Source of the DNA: Bordetella parapertussis
Lineage (GTDB): Bacteria > Pseudomonadota > Gammaproteobacteria > Burkholderiales > Burkholderiaceae_A
Direction: 5' to 3'
Assembly: GCA_945901825.1 (NCBI GenBank)
Contig: CAMDMC010000028.1
Location: 1-17,057, forward strand
DNA: 17,057 bases
A model generated the notes under the pieces. That model saw only the letters and a list, made by a program, of their open reading frames with translations. It was not told the origin of the DNA and made no database searches. A program made the position numbers and the translations under genes. Below are positions 1 to 6,661 of the stretch, piece after piece (position 1 is the stretch's first letter; every line of letters begins with the position of its first letter).

Positions 1-1608
1 CCCGATCAGCTTGATCTTCAAACCGTACTCAACGCTTTAAAACCCTGGTTTGAAAGCCCCCGCTGCGCCAAGCTCGCCCAGAACTTCAAATACGATGCTC
101 ATGTATTAAACCGTTACGACATTAAAGTGCGGGGCCCCATTCACGACACCCTGCTGCAGTCGTATGTCATTGAGGCCCATAAAAGCCACGACCTTGCAAG
201 CCTTGCCGAGCGGCATCTTGGCCGGCGCGGCCTAAGCTACGACGACGTTACGGGGAAGGGCGCCTCACGAATCAACTTTCGCCAGGTCGATATCGCCAAG
301 GCCAGCCAGTATTCCTGCGAAGACGCCGACTTTACCCTGCACCTGCACCAAACGTTGTGGCCTCAGATTCAGGCCGATGACAATCTTCGGCTTGTCTACG
401 AGACCATCGAGATCCCCGCCATGCTCGCGCTTATTGATATGGAAGAAGCCGGCATTCTTATTGACTCCGAGAAGCTGAACGACCAGAGCGACGAGCTCGC
501 CAAGACCATTGCTGCGCTTGAGGTGCAGGCCCATGAGCTCGCAGGCCAGCCCTTTAATTTGGGCTCGCCCAAGCAGCTCGGTGACATTCTTTTCGAGAAG
601 CTCGGCTACAAGCCGGTTAAGAAAACAGCCAAGGGCGCGCCTTCCACCGACGAGGATGTTCTTGAAACCCTGGCCCAGAACTATCCACTTCCCAAAACCC
701 TGCTTGAGTGGCGTGGGCTCTCGAAGCTCAAGTCCACCTACACCGACAAGCTTCCTCGTATGGTCGACCCCATTACGCGACGCGTGCACACCACCTTCTC
801 GCAGGCGGTGGCTGTTACCGGGCGGCTTGCCTCAAGCGAGCCCAATCTTCAGAACATCCCCATTCGCAATGCCGAGGGCCGCCGCATTCGTCAGGCTTTC
901 ATTGCGCCAGCAGGCTGCAGCCTGGTCTCGGCCGACTATTCTCAAATTGAGCTGCGCATCATGGCGCACCTTTCAGAAGATGCGGGCCTTCTTGATGCCT
1001 TCTCGAAGGGCGAAGACGTGCACCGTGCCACCGCCAGTGAAATTTTTGGAACGCCACGCGAGGAGGTTACTTCCGAGCAGCGTCGCTATGCCAAGGTGAT
1101 TAACTTCGGTCTTATTTACGGCATGAGCGCCTTTGGTCTTGCACAGAATCTTGATATTGAACGCGAGGCCGCGCGGCTTTACATCGAGCGTTATTTCAAC
1201 CGGTACCCGGGTGTGGCCCGCTACATGGACTCCATTAAGGCGCAGGCGCGTCAGCAAGGCTATGTTGAAACGGTCTTTGGTCGCAGGCTCTGGCTTGCTG
1301 AAATTCGCTCGCCCAACGGCCCGCGACGGGCTGCTGCCGAACGGGCTGCCATTAATGCCCCCATGCAGGGCACCGCGGCCGACCTTATTAAATTGGCCAT
1401 GATCAAACTGCAGTCTGCTTTGCGTGAGCAGGGCCTCGCCTCGCGCATGCTGCTGCAGGTGCACGACGAGCTCGTGCTTGAGGCCCCCGACAGCGAGCTT
1501 GCAAGCTTGCAGGCCTTGCTGCCCCAGGTAATGACCTCGGTGGCAAGCCTGAAGGTGCCCCTTGAGGTCTCGGTGGGTTATGGTCCCAACTGGGATGAGG
1601 CACACTGA
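1..1608 (+). CDS. polA: DNA polymerase I, C-terminal 535 residues (5' end outside window)
   Basis: Family A DNA polymerase that fills gaps and replaces Okazaki primers in the cytoplasm. The frame is open from the first base, so the gene begins upstream; the GTG at 127 is an internal codon. Visible parts: the end of the 3'-5' exonuclease domain with NFKYD (about residues 33-37) and YSCEDAD (about 104-110), corresponding to the Exo II and Exo III motifs, so proofreading looks intact as far as can be seen. Then come the thumb and polymerase domain: TGRLASSEPNLQNIP, motif A DYSQIELR (from base 934), the O-helix RRYAKVINFGLIYG (from 1081) and motif C VHDE (1459-1470). The catalytic aspartates of motifs A and C are present. 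The stop is TGA at 1606-1608. The 5'-nuclease domain and Exo I motif lie off-window, so their presence cannot be judged. Confidence 0.97.
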   Translation, partial: PDQLDLQTVLNALKPWFESPRCAKLAQNFKYDAHVLNRYDIKVRGPIHDTLLQSYVIEAHKSHDLASLAERHLGRRGLSYDDVTGKGASRINFRQVDIAKASQYSCEDADFTLHLHQTLWPQIQADDNLRLVYETIEIPAMLALIDMEEAGILIDSEKLNDQSDELAKTIAALEVQAHELAGQPFNLGSPKQLGDILFEKLGYKPVKKTAKGAPSTDEDVLETLAQNYPLPKTLLEWRGLSKLKSTYTDKLPRMVDPITRRVHTTFSQAVAVTGRLASSEPNLQNIPIRNAEGRRIRQAFIAPAGCSLVSADYSQIELRIMAHLSEDAGLLDAFSKGEDVHRATASEIFGTPREEVTSEQRRYAKVINFGLIYGMSAFGLAQNLDIEREAARLYIERYFNRYPGVARYMDSIKAQARQQGYVETVFGRRLWLAEIRSPNGPRRAAAERAAINAPMQGTAADLIKLAMIKLQSALREQGLASRMLLQVHDELVLEAPDSELASLQALLPQVMTSVASLKVPLEVSVGYGPNWDEAH

Positions 1609-1698
1609 AGAAGGTCAAGCAACGTTTTCGAACGCTTTCGTTGTGCGACCCCCTGTTGCGCGACCCACTCAACTTACTTACCAGAAAGGACTCCTTCA

Positions 1699-2664
1699 AT
1701 GACCGCTCGCCCACCCTCCGTTCTTCGTCCGCAGAGTCACCCTCAGACCAATTCAGAGAACACCTTTATGACTGCGGTCGAGCAGGAGATTAATTCGCTC
1801 ACCCCGCCCAATCCTTTGTTGCTACCGAAAAGTCGGCGTGGCTTTTTACAGGCCGGTGCCTTAGCGGGCTTTGCAGCTTCGGTGGCCCCCACAGGTGCTC
1901 TTCAGGCACAAACCATCACCACCAGTGCCGAGGGCCTTGACCATGGCATGGTTCAGATGGGGGCCGCGAACGATCAGTTTCCTGGCTATTTTGCGAAGCC
2001 GAAAGGCAGAAAGGGTCTGGCTACCGTCATTGTTCTTCACGAAATCTTTGGGGTGCACGAGCACATTAAAGATGTCTGCCGCCGCTTTGCCCAGAAGGGC
2101 TTCATGGCCGTTGCGCCCGAGTGTTTTCATCGCCAAGGCGATCCTTCCAAGTACACCTCCATCCCCGATCTCTTTGCCAACATCGTCAGCAAGGCCTCTG
2201 ACAAGCAGGTGCTGGGTGATGTGCGGGCTGCCATGGCCTGGGCGGCTTCCAACGGCGGTGATAAAAACAAGGCAGGCGTTACAGGCTTTTGCTGGGGCGG
2301 TCGCATCGTCTGGCTGGCTGCCGCTGAAATTAAGGAGATGAAGGGCGGCGTGGCCTGGTACGGACGCATTCGCACCACGGTGAATGAGGCCAATCCCATC
2401 CATCCCATCGACATTGCCGAGAAGCTGCAGTGGCCTGTTCTGGGTCTTTATGGCGGTGCTGACAGCGGCATTCCGAATTCCGATGTCGATGAAATGAAGA
2501 CGCTTCTCTCATTCGGAAGTAAGCCATCTCAAGCCTCCGAAATTATTCTCTACCCCGACACCCCCCACGCCTTTCATGCCGATTACCGGCCAAGCTATCG
2601 TAAGGGTCCGGCTGAAGATGGCTGGAAGCGATGCCTCGCCTGGTTTGAAAAGACGCTGGTCTAG
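1699..2664 (+). CDS. Dienelactone hydrolase family protein with Tat-type signal
   Basis: An alpha/beta hydrolase of the dienelactone hydrolase (DLH) family, 321 residues. The Cys-Asp-His triad can be read: nucleophile Cys198 in GFCWGG, Asp255 in YGGADSG and His290 in PHAFHADYR; HEIFG at 114-118 is the usual strand-turn motif. Family members hydrolyse dienelactones in chloroaromatic breakdown, but many have unknown ester or lactone substrates and no aromatic pathway genes are nearby, so the substrate is open. The N terminus has KSRRGFLQAG (44-53) followed by an Ala/Gly-rich hydrophobic stretch ending near LQAQ, which fits a twin-arginine signal and periplasmic location (inferred). I chose ATG 1699 because AAAGGA sits 8 bases upstream. 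ATG 1768 would give a shorter, more usual pre-Tat region but has only a weak ribosome site. The gene ends before a strong terminator and is convergent with phoX. Confidence 0.9.
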   Translation: MTARPPSVLRPQSHPQTNSENTFMTAVEQEINSLTPPNPLLLPKSRRGFLQAGALAGFAASVAPTGALQAQTITTSAEGLDHGMVQMGAANDQFPGYFAKPKGRKGLATVIVLHEIFGVHEHIKDVCRRFAQKGFMAVAPECFHRQGDPSKYTSIPDLFANIVSKASDKQVLGDVRAAMAWAASNGGDKNKAGVTGFCWGGRIVWLAAAEIKEMKGGVAWYGRIRTTVNEANPIHPIDIAEKLQWPVLGLYGGADSGIPNSDVDEMKTLLSFGSKPSQASEIILYPDTPHAFHADYRPSYRKGPAEDGWKRCLAWFEKTLV

Positions 2665-2713
2665 TCTGTTTTTCGTCCGGGCGCGCCGCGTTTTCGTGCC
2701 TGGGTCACCATGC

Positions 2714-2751
2714 AAGGGGGCGCCTCAAAAAGAAGCGCCCCCTTCCTTTTT
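2714..2751 (+). terminator. Rho-independent terminator after the DLH gene
   Basis: A perfect 10-bp GC-rich stem, AAGGGGGCGC (2714-2723) with GCGCCCCCTT (2735-2744), closes an 11-base A-rich loop and is followed by CC and five T residues (2747-2751). It acts in the plus direction for the DLH gene. Its T tract overlaps the phoX stop codon on the other strand. In the minus direction there is no T run after the stem, so it is not a clear terminator for phoX. Confidence 0.85.
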
Positions 2752-5005
2752 AGGCGCCTACAATACCGCCGTCATCACGGGTAATAACAATCGTTGCCGA
2801 CCGTGGCCTTCCTGTGTTGGGGCCATAGCCCGCATTGCCAGGCCAACTGCTCTGGTACGTACCAGCTGCCATGTCAGCAGCCTTGGTGGCCTCACCCGGG
2901 TGTTGAATGTTCACAAAAATGGCCCGGCCATCGGGTGTCTCGCAGATGCCTGTTACTTCAGCGCCCTTGGGTGCAACCAAGAAACGACGAAGCCTTGCGT
3001 CGCCGAGGGTCTCACCAATGAAGCTGGTCTGCTCGGCCGTCTTCGTGTCCATCTCATTGCGAACGGTAATCTTGCCGCCATCGCCCACCTTGCCGGGAAT
3101 GGCGGCAAGTAGCATGCAGTTGCTCTGGTCGGTCATGGCGCCATCGTCGGTCTGAATCCAGCAGATACCGGTCTTGTTGCTAAACCAGAGGCCATCGGGT
3201 GAGGAGAAGCTGTTGGCGGCTGTAAGCTTTGACAGGTTTGCATCCCCCGCCGTCTCTTCCGCACCAAACAAGAAGATATCCCAGACGAACGCACTTGCAG
3301 TTGCAAGGTTCTTGTCTTCGCGGAACCGAACAATGTGGCCGTTGGGGTTGCCCGAACGCTTCTTGCCATCGGGGTCGGCATAGGCGCGTGGGTTCGCTGC
3401 ATTGGTGGTGCCGGGCTGACGGTTCTTGTTGCTGTTATTGGTTAATGCAAAATAAATTTCCCCGTTGGCCGCGTTCATGGCGCCCCACTCGGGACGGTCC
3501 ATGGGCGTGCCACCTGCCGCATCGGCCGCCAGGCGCGCATGCACCAGAACATCCGCCTGGTTGGCAAAGCTGTATTTGCTGAAGTTCTTGACCTTGGGGT
3601 TCTTCATTGAAAGCTCAAGCCACTCCCCCGATCCATCGTCATTGAACTTGGCCACATAGAGTCTGCCCTCGGTAAGGTACTTATCACCCCCAGCCATGCC
3701 ACGCCCCGTGTCTTTGGGGTCCCAAACCGCCTTCGACACAAACTTGTAAATGTATTCGTTGCGGCCATCGCAGCCCATGTAGACTGCAAGCGGTTTGCCT
3801 GCAACGGGCTTTCCGAAAACGGCTGCCTCATGCACAAAGCGTCCGCAGGCCACGCGCTTGGCGGGCTTCGAGGTGGGCCGCACGGGGTCAATCTCAACAA
3901 CATAGCCAAAGGTGTTGGCCTCTTGGCGGTAGTCACCCTTGGGCGAGCTTGAAGTTAGAGCAACATTCCAGCGCTCAAACCGGCTGTCATCGGCCGTGCC
4001 CGACACGGTGTGCCAGCCCATCGATTTGCTCTTACCGCTTGTTGGCGCTTCGGTCACAACGCCGTAGCGCTTCAACGCAACCGCCTGGTTGCCTGACAAT
4101 GCCGCGCCCTGGGTACGGTTGAAGTAGGGGTAGAAGTTTTCTTCGCAGGTCAGGTAGGTTCCCCAGGGGGTGCGTCCCGAGCCGCAGTTGTTCAGCGTGC
4201 CTCGGGCCAGGTCGCCTTTGGCGTAGCGCTTGGTTACAAAAAGAGAACGAATGTCGGCCAGCTCTTTCTCAGGGCCGGTTACGACGGATTCTGTCTCTGG
4301 CGTAATGTGTCGGTTGTAGCTTGAGCCACGCACCATGTACCAGCCAGCCTGGCCTCTGCGAATCTCGGTCACGGTTACGCCGTGCAGGTTAATCTCTTTC
4401 AAGGCCTCAAGCTCAGGCCGAACGCCTAAATCCCAGTCGCCAAACTGATGAAACTTTTTGCCGCTCTGGCCATTGGTGGTCTGGCCTTTTTCCATTAAGA
4501 AGGCGGCCTCGGCGCAGCTCTCGTGGTTCACCACCAGCAGCGCGCGCCCGGTGTCCTTCTCGGTGTACTGGCCTTGCTCGGTCATAAAGAAGATGTCGAT
4601 GCCGTCATGCTGGTCACCAATACGACGTGACAGGTCGTCCGTCTCAATGCCAAGGTTCGTCCAGCCGGGCACGTTGAAGTCAATGGCATCACCCGTGGCA
4701 TGAATAACCTTGTAGGAATAGCCCGGGGGTAGCTTGACGGCGTCTTCAATACTCTTAGTAACAGCGGCAAACCCAAGGGTCGTGGGGCGAGCCATACCCT
4801 GCGCGGCCTCGGCCTGGCCTGAGGCGCCTGCCAGGGCGCCTGCTGCGGTAAGGCCCACCGCCTGTGCAGCGCCTAAGCCTGCAAGGCCAAAGCCACCGCG
4901 AATGAGTTGCCTACGGCCGGGTTGCTCAAGACCCTTTTCAAGAACCTCTTGAAAGTGGGGGGAGTTGCTCATGTTAAGAATCGGTTCTTCAGGATGGTGC
5001 GACAT
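2750..5005 (-). CDS. phoX: PhoX-type alkaline phosphatase, Tat-exported
   Basis: Member of the PhoX / DUF839 family: monomeric phosphatases that release phosphate from organic phosphoesters in the periplasm or outside the cell, known to use iron and calcium rather than zinc. The chosen start gives 751 residues. It is preferred over the longer in-frame ATG at 5059 because GAAGGAG lies 6 bases before it (5012-5018). The signal has GRRQLIRGG (30-38) and a long Ala/Gly hydrophobic stretch up to about residue 69, a twin-arginine signal. Family signatures are visible: NHE (160-162), RGSSYNRHI (226-234), NNCGSGRTPWGTYLTCEEN (272-290, with the conserved Cys before TPWG), GCDGRNEYIYKF in the middle, SPDGLWFSNKTGICWIQTDDG and FVNIQHPG near the end. 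It stands alone, divergent from the ZIP gene and convergent with the DLH gene. Phosphate-starvation control is expected; possible Pho boxes are listed separately. Confidence 0.95.
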   Translation of the reverse strand: MSHHPEEPILNMSNSPHFQEVLEKGLEQPGRRQLIRGGFGLAGLGAAQAVGLTAAGALAGASGQAEAAQGMARPTTLGFAAVTKSIEDAVKLPPGYSYKVIHATGDAIDFNVPGWTNLGIETDDLSRRIGDQHDGIDIFFMTEQGQYTEKDTGRALLVVNHESCAEAAFLMEKGQTTNGQSGKKFHQFGDWDLGVRPELEALKEINLHGVTVTEIRRGQAGWYMVRGSSYNRHITPETESVVTGPEKELADIRSLFVTKRYAKGDLARGTLNNCGSGRTPWGTYLTCEENFYPYFNRTQGAALSGNQAVALKRYGVVTEAPTSGKSKSMGWHTVSGTADDSRFERWNVALTSSSPKGDYRQEANTFGYVVEIDPVRPTSKPAKRVACGRFVHEAAVFGKPVAGKPLAVYMGCDGRNEYIYKFVSKAVWDPKDTGRGMAGGDKYLTEGRLYVAKFNDDGSGEWLELSMKNPKVKNFSKYSFANQADVLVHARLAADAAGGTPMDRPEWGAMNAANGEIYFALTNNSNKNRQPGTTNAANPRAYADPDGKKRSGNPNGHIVRFREDKNLATASAFVWDIFLFGAEETAGDANLSKLTAANSFSSPDGLWFSNKTGICWIQTDDGAMTDQSNCMLLAAIPGKVGDGGKITVRNEMDTKTAEQTSFIGETLGDARLRRFLVAPKGAEVTGICETPDGRAIFVNIQHPGEATKAADMAAGTYQSSWPGNAGYGPNTGRPRSATIVITRDDGGIVGA

Positions 5006-5011
5006 CAAAGA

Positions 5012-5018
5012 CTCCTTC
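5012..5018 (-). promoter_or_regulatory. Ribosome binding site deciding the phoX start
   Basis: Read on the minus strand, GAAGGAG is followed by 6 bases (TCTTTG) and then ATG at 5005. It is the only good Shine-Dalgarno near the N terminus and places the start 18 codons downstream of the longest open frame. Confidence 0.85.
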
Positions 5019-5062
5019 GTGCAGGTTTGTTGGAACAAAAGGTTGTTGGGCGAGTTCAAGTT

Positions 5063-5080
5063 AAGACGCTGCTAAGACAG
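5063..5080 (-). promoter_or_regulatory. Possible Pho box (weak candidate 2)
   Basis: On the minus strand CTGTCTT-AGCA-GCGTCTT resembles the PhoB direct repeat (CTGTCAT, 4 bases, CTGTCAT) with 6/7 and 4/7 matches and the correct 11-base repeat spacing. It lies 57 bases upstream of the phoX start. No convincing -10 element follows at the right distance. Supported mainly by its position in front of a phosphatase gene. Confidence 0.22.
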
Positions 5081-5141
5081 GTGATCGTCCCCTGAACTAG
5101 CAACATCCGTAAAAACAGAACTGGGACGTTAACCCCCGAAG

Positions 5142-5159
5142 ATCAAAGTTTCGTGACAA
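5142..5159 (-). promoter_or_regulatory. Possible Pho box (weak candidate 1)
   Basis: On the minus strand TTGTCAC-GAAA-CTTTGAT matches the PhoB half-site consensus CTGTCAT at 5/7 in each half, with the correct 4-base A-rich spacer. Ten bases further a weak -10-like TAACGT (5131-5126) is at the distance expected for a PhoB-activated promoter. Transcription would start about 115 bases before phoX. Low confidence because the sites are degenerate. Confidence 0.27.
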
Positions 5160-5188
5160 AGCACCCGGTTTCTTCGTGGTTTTGATTT

Positions 5189-6178
5189 ATGCTCTCTGGC
5201 TTCATGACACTTCTATTAATTCTTCTTGCGTCGGCCGCTGCCACCTTTATAAGCATTGGCCTTGCAGCCATCATTTCGTTGGGAAGGCTCTCGCGCCTTG
5301 TGGACCAGCTGGTTAGCTTCTCGGTGGGCATGCTTTTGGGCTCGGCCTTTTTGCACCTTCTGCCCGAAAGCCTGCACATGGGCGCCGACTTCCATGACAT
5401 TACGGCCACAGTGCTCGTGGGCCTTCTAAGCTTCTTTGCGCTGGAACGTCTCTCCTTCTTTCGGCACGACCACCATCACGAGCTTGATGGCCACGACCAC
5501 CCGCACGGCCACGATGCCGCCGTAGCGGGCAAGGGCGGCTCAAGCCTTCTGGTGGGCAGCACCATTCATGCCTTTGCCGATGGCATTCTCATTGCGGCGG
5601 CGTTCAATGTGGACTGGACGCTGGGGCTCATCACCGCGCTGGCCATTGCCACCCACGAGGTGCCGCAGCAAATTGGCAACTTCTTCGTGCTTCTAAACAG
5701 TGGCTTTAGCAAACCTCGGGCGCTGATGTTCAACCTTCTTACGGGAAGTGGGGCCTTGGTGGGCGGGGTGCTGGGGTATTTTGCACTTGGCCAGGTGGGG
5801 GGGCTTTTGCCCTTTGTACTGGCCATTGCCGCCAGCAACTTTATGTACATTGCTCTCTCGGACCTCATTCCACAGCTGCATGCCCAGGCCGACGGATCGG
5901 GGTCACACCGGCATGCCCACTCGCATGCGGTGCCCCGTAGCCAACCCCAAGTGGCCTCAGCGAATCATCATCCTTCACACGATCACGCCGGCCACAGCGA
6001 TCCCCATGAGGCCCATGAGGCGCATGAGGATCATGAAGGCCACGCCTCTGAACATCACGAACACCATAACGCTGGGCCGCACACTGCGACGGGCTCGGCC
6101 ACGTGGTTGCAGCCCTTGCTCATGCTTGCTGGAGTGGGGCTTGCCTATCTGGCAACAAGCCTGCTTCATTCGCACTAG
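5189..6178 (+). CDS. ZIP-family divalent metal transporter with His-rich loops
   Basis: A 329-residue inner-membrane protein of the ZIP (zinc/iron permease) family, expected to bring zinc or other divalent metals into the cytoplasm. About seven to eight hydrophobic segments are visible, starting with MTLLLILLASAAATF (6-20) and LVSFSVGMLLGSAFLHLLP (41-59). The transport-site helices carry HAFADG (127-132) and HEVPQQIGNF (156-165). Two histidine-rich cytoplasmic or loop stretches, 93-108 (HDHHHELDGHDHPHGHD region) and 231-298 (about 20 His), are typical metal-sensing or metal-buffering loops. In the second motif, positions that are often Glu and Asp in ZIPs are Gln161 and Asn164. Start: ATG 5189 is the longest; ATG 5204 begins directly at the first helix. 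Neither has a Shine-Dalgarno, so translation may be leaderless or weak. It is divergent from phoX and ends 132 bases before the pilus operon. Confidence 0.9.
   Translation: MLSGFMTLLLILLASAAATFISIGLAAIISLGRLSRLVDQLVSFSVGMLLGSAFLHLLPESLHMGADFHDITATVLVGLLSFFALERLSFFRHDHHHELDGHDHPHGHDAAVAGKGGSSLLVGSTIHAFADGILIAAAFNVDWTLGLITALAIATHEVPQQIGNFFVLLNSGFSKPRALMFNLLTGSGALVGGVLGYFALGQVGGLLPFVLAIAASNFMYIALSDLIPQLHAQADGSGSHRHAHSHAVPRSQPQVASANHHPSHDHAGHSDPHEAHEAHEDHEGHASEHHEHHNAGPHTATGSATWLQPLLMLAGVGLAYLATSLLHSH
6005..6040 (+). repeat. Four 9-base tandem repeats encoding the His-rich loop
   Basis: Four consecutive units of 9 bases (CATGAGGCC, CATGAGGCG, CATGAGGAT, CATGAAGGC) encode His-Glu-x repeats at residues 273-284 of the ZIP transporter. 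The near-identity suggests the loop grew by slippage, and copy number may vary between strains. Confidence 0.85.
6150..6165 (+). promoter_or_regulatory. Weak sigma-54-like element upstream of flp
   Basis: TGGCAACAAGCCTGCT keeps the GG and GC dinucleotides with the correct spacing of the -24/-12 consensus (TGGCAC, N5, TTGCW), but two conserved positions differ and it lies inside the end of the ZIP gene, about 145 bases before the flp start. No better sigma-70 promoter was seen in 6179-6310, which is why it is listed at all. Confidence 0.18.
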
Positions 6179-6299
6179 GCCTTACCGCAGCCTTCGGCAG
6201 ACTAGTCCAGGGCTTCCTCTGCGACAAGTCGAGTCCCTTTCAAAGGTCCTATTTTTATGACGCCTTGAATTTTTCAGAATCCGAACTCCCTGTTCCTTT

Positions 6300-6304
6300 A
6301 GGAG
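6300..6304 (+). promoter_or_regulatory. Ribosome binding site of the Flp pilin gene
   Basis: AGGAG ends 6 bases before ATG 6311. Together with the lack of any other in-frame start before the hydrophobic core, it fixes the pilin N terminus and hence its long 37-residue leader. Confidence 0.85.
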
Positions 6305-6310
6305 TTCAAT

Positions 6311-6652
6311 ATGACCTTCCAGTCTTCCTTACTTCGGCCTTTCGCCTTTGTTCGCTCCAAGCTGTTTCACCCAGGTGCAAGCTGCCAGTCCCCTCTCAAG
6401 CCGTCCACCCCACCGCTTGGTCAAGGCATGACGGAGTACATCATTGTCGTTGCCGTTGTCGCCGTTGCTGCCATTGGTATTTACAGTCTCTTGGGGCAGA
6501 CCATTCGTAACCAGACCGCTGGCATTGCCCAGGAAATTGCAGGCAACGATGGTGGTTCGGCTATGGCTGCTGCCTCGTCGTCTGCCAACTCCGCACGAAG
6601 CCAGGCCAATGTTCGCAAAGGCCTAAGCAACTACAACGAAGACAACCGCTAG
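6311..6652 (+). CDS. flp: Flp/Tad-type major pilin precursor
   Basis: A 113-residue type IVb prepilin, the likely major subunit of the Tad pilus. The class III cleavage motif is LG|QGMTEY: Gly37 is -1, Glu42 is +5 and Tyr43 is +6, followed by the hydrophobic assembly helix IIVVAVVAVAAIGIYSLLG (44-62). Cleavage by a TadV/CpaA-type peptidase at the inner membrane would leave a mature pilin of 76 residues. The tail (about 63-113) is hydrophilic and rich in Ala, Ser, Asn and Gly. The leader of 37 residues is longer than the usual Flp leader of roughly 20-30. It is the first gene of the pilus operon, 132 bases after the ZIP gene. No terminator is visible between it and the next gene 9 bases downstream, so its higher expected level would have to come from translation or RNA stability. 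Confidence 0.92.
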   Translation: MTFQSSLLRPFAFVRSKLFHPGASCQSPLKPSTPPLGQGMTEYIIVVAVVAVAAIGIYSLLGQTIRNQTAGIAQEIAGNDGGSAMAAASSSANSARSQANVRKGLSNYNEDNR

Positions 6653-6661
6653 GGCGGCCCG

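Noticed and set aside
973..1605. Long antisense open frames inside polA (and similar ones at 265-789, 7070-7507, 8749-9345, 13139-13753)
   Set aside because: They mirror real genes, have no ribosome sites or recognisable domains, and arise from the GC-rich codon bias.
127..1608. polA starting at the GTG at 127
   Set aside because: The frame is open and matches PolA from base 1 (NFKYD Exo II motif upstream of 127), so 127 is only an internal valine codon.
1620..1643. Hairpin CAACG...CGTTG between polA and the DLH gene as a polA terminator
   Set aside because: Only 5 bp of stem with a 14-base loop and no T tract after it.
2576..3112. Plus-strand open frame of 178 codons spanning the terminator and the end of phoX
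   Set aside because: It runs through the DLH end, the terminator and the antisense of the well-supported phoX gene, with no motif.
5006..5059. 18 extra N-terminal residues of PhoX from ATG 5059
   Set aside because: The internal ATG at 5005 has a near-perfect Shine-Dalgarno, and the upstream codons overlap the probable promoter and leader region.
6236..6246. Palindrome CCTTTCAAAGG followed by CCTATTTTT as terminator of the ZIP gene or an operator before flp
   Set aside because: The inverted repeat has a 1-base centre and cannot form a hairpin. As an operator it is a single short palindrome with no second copy to support it.
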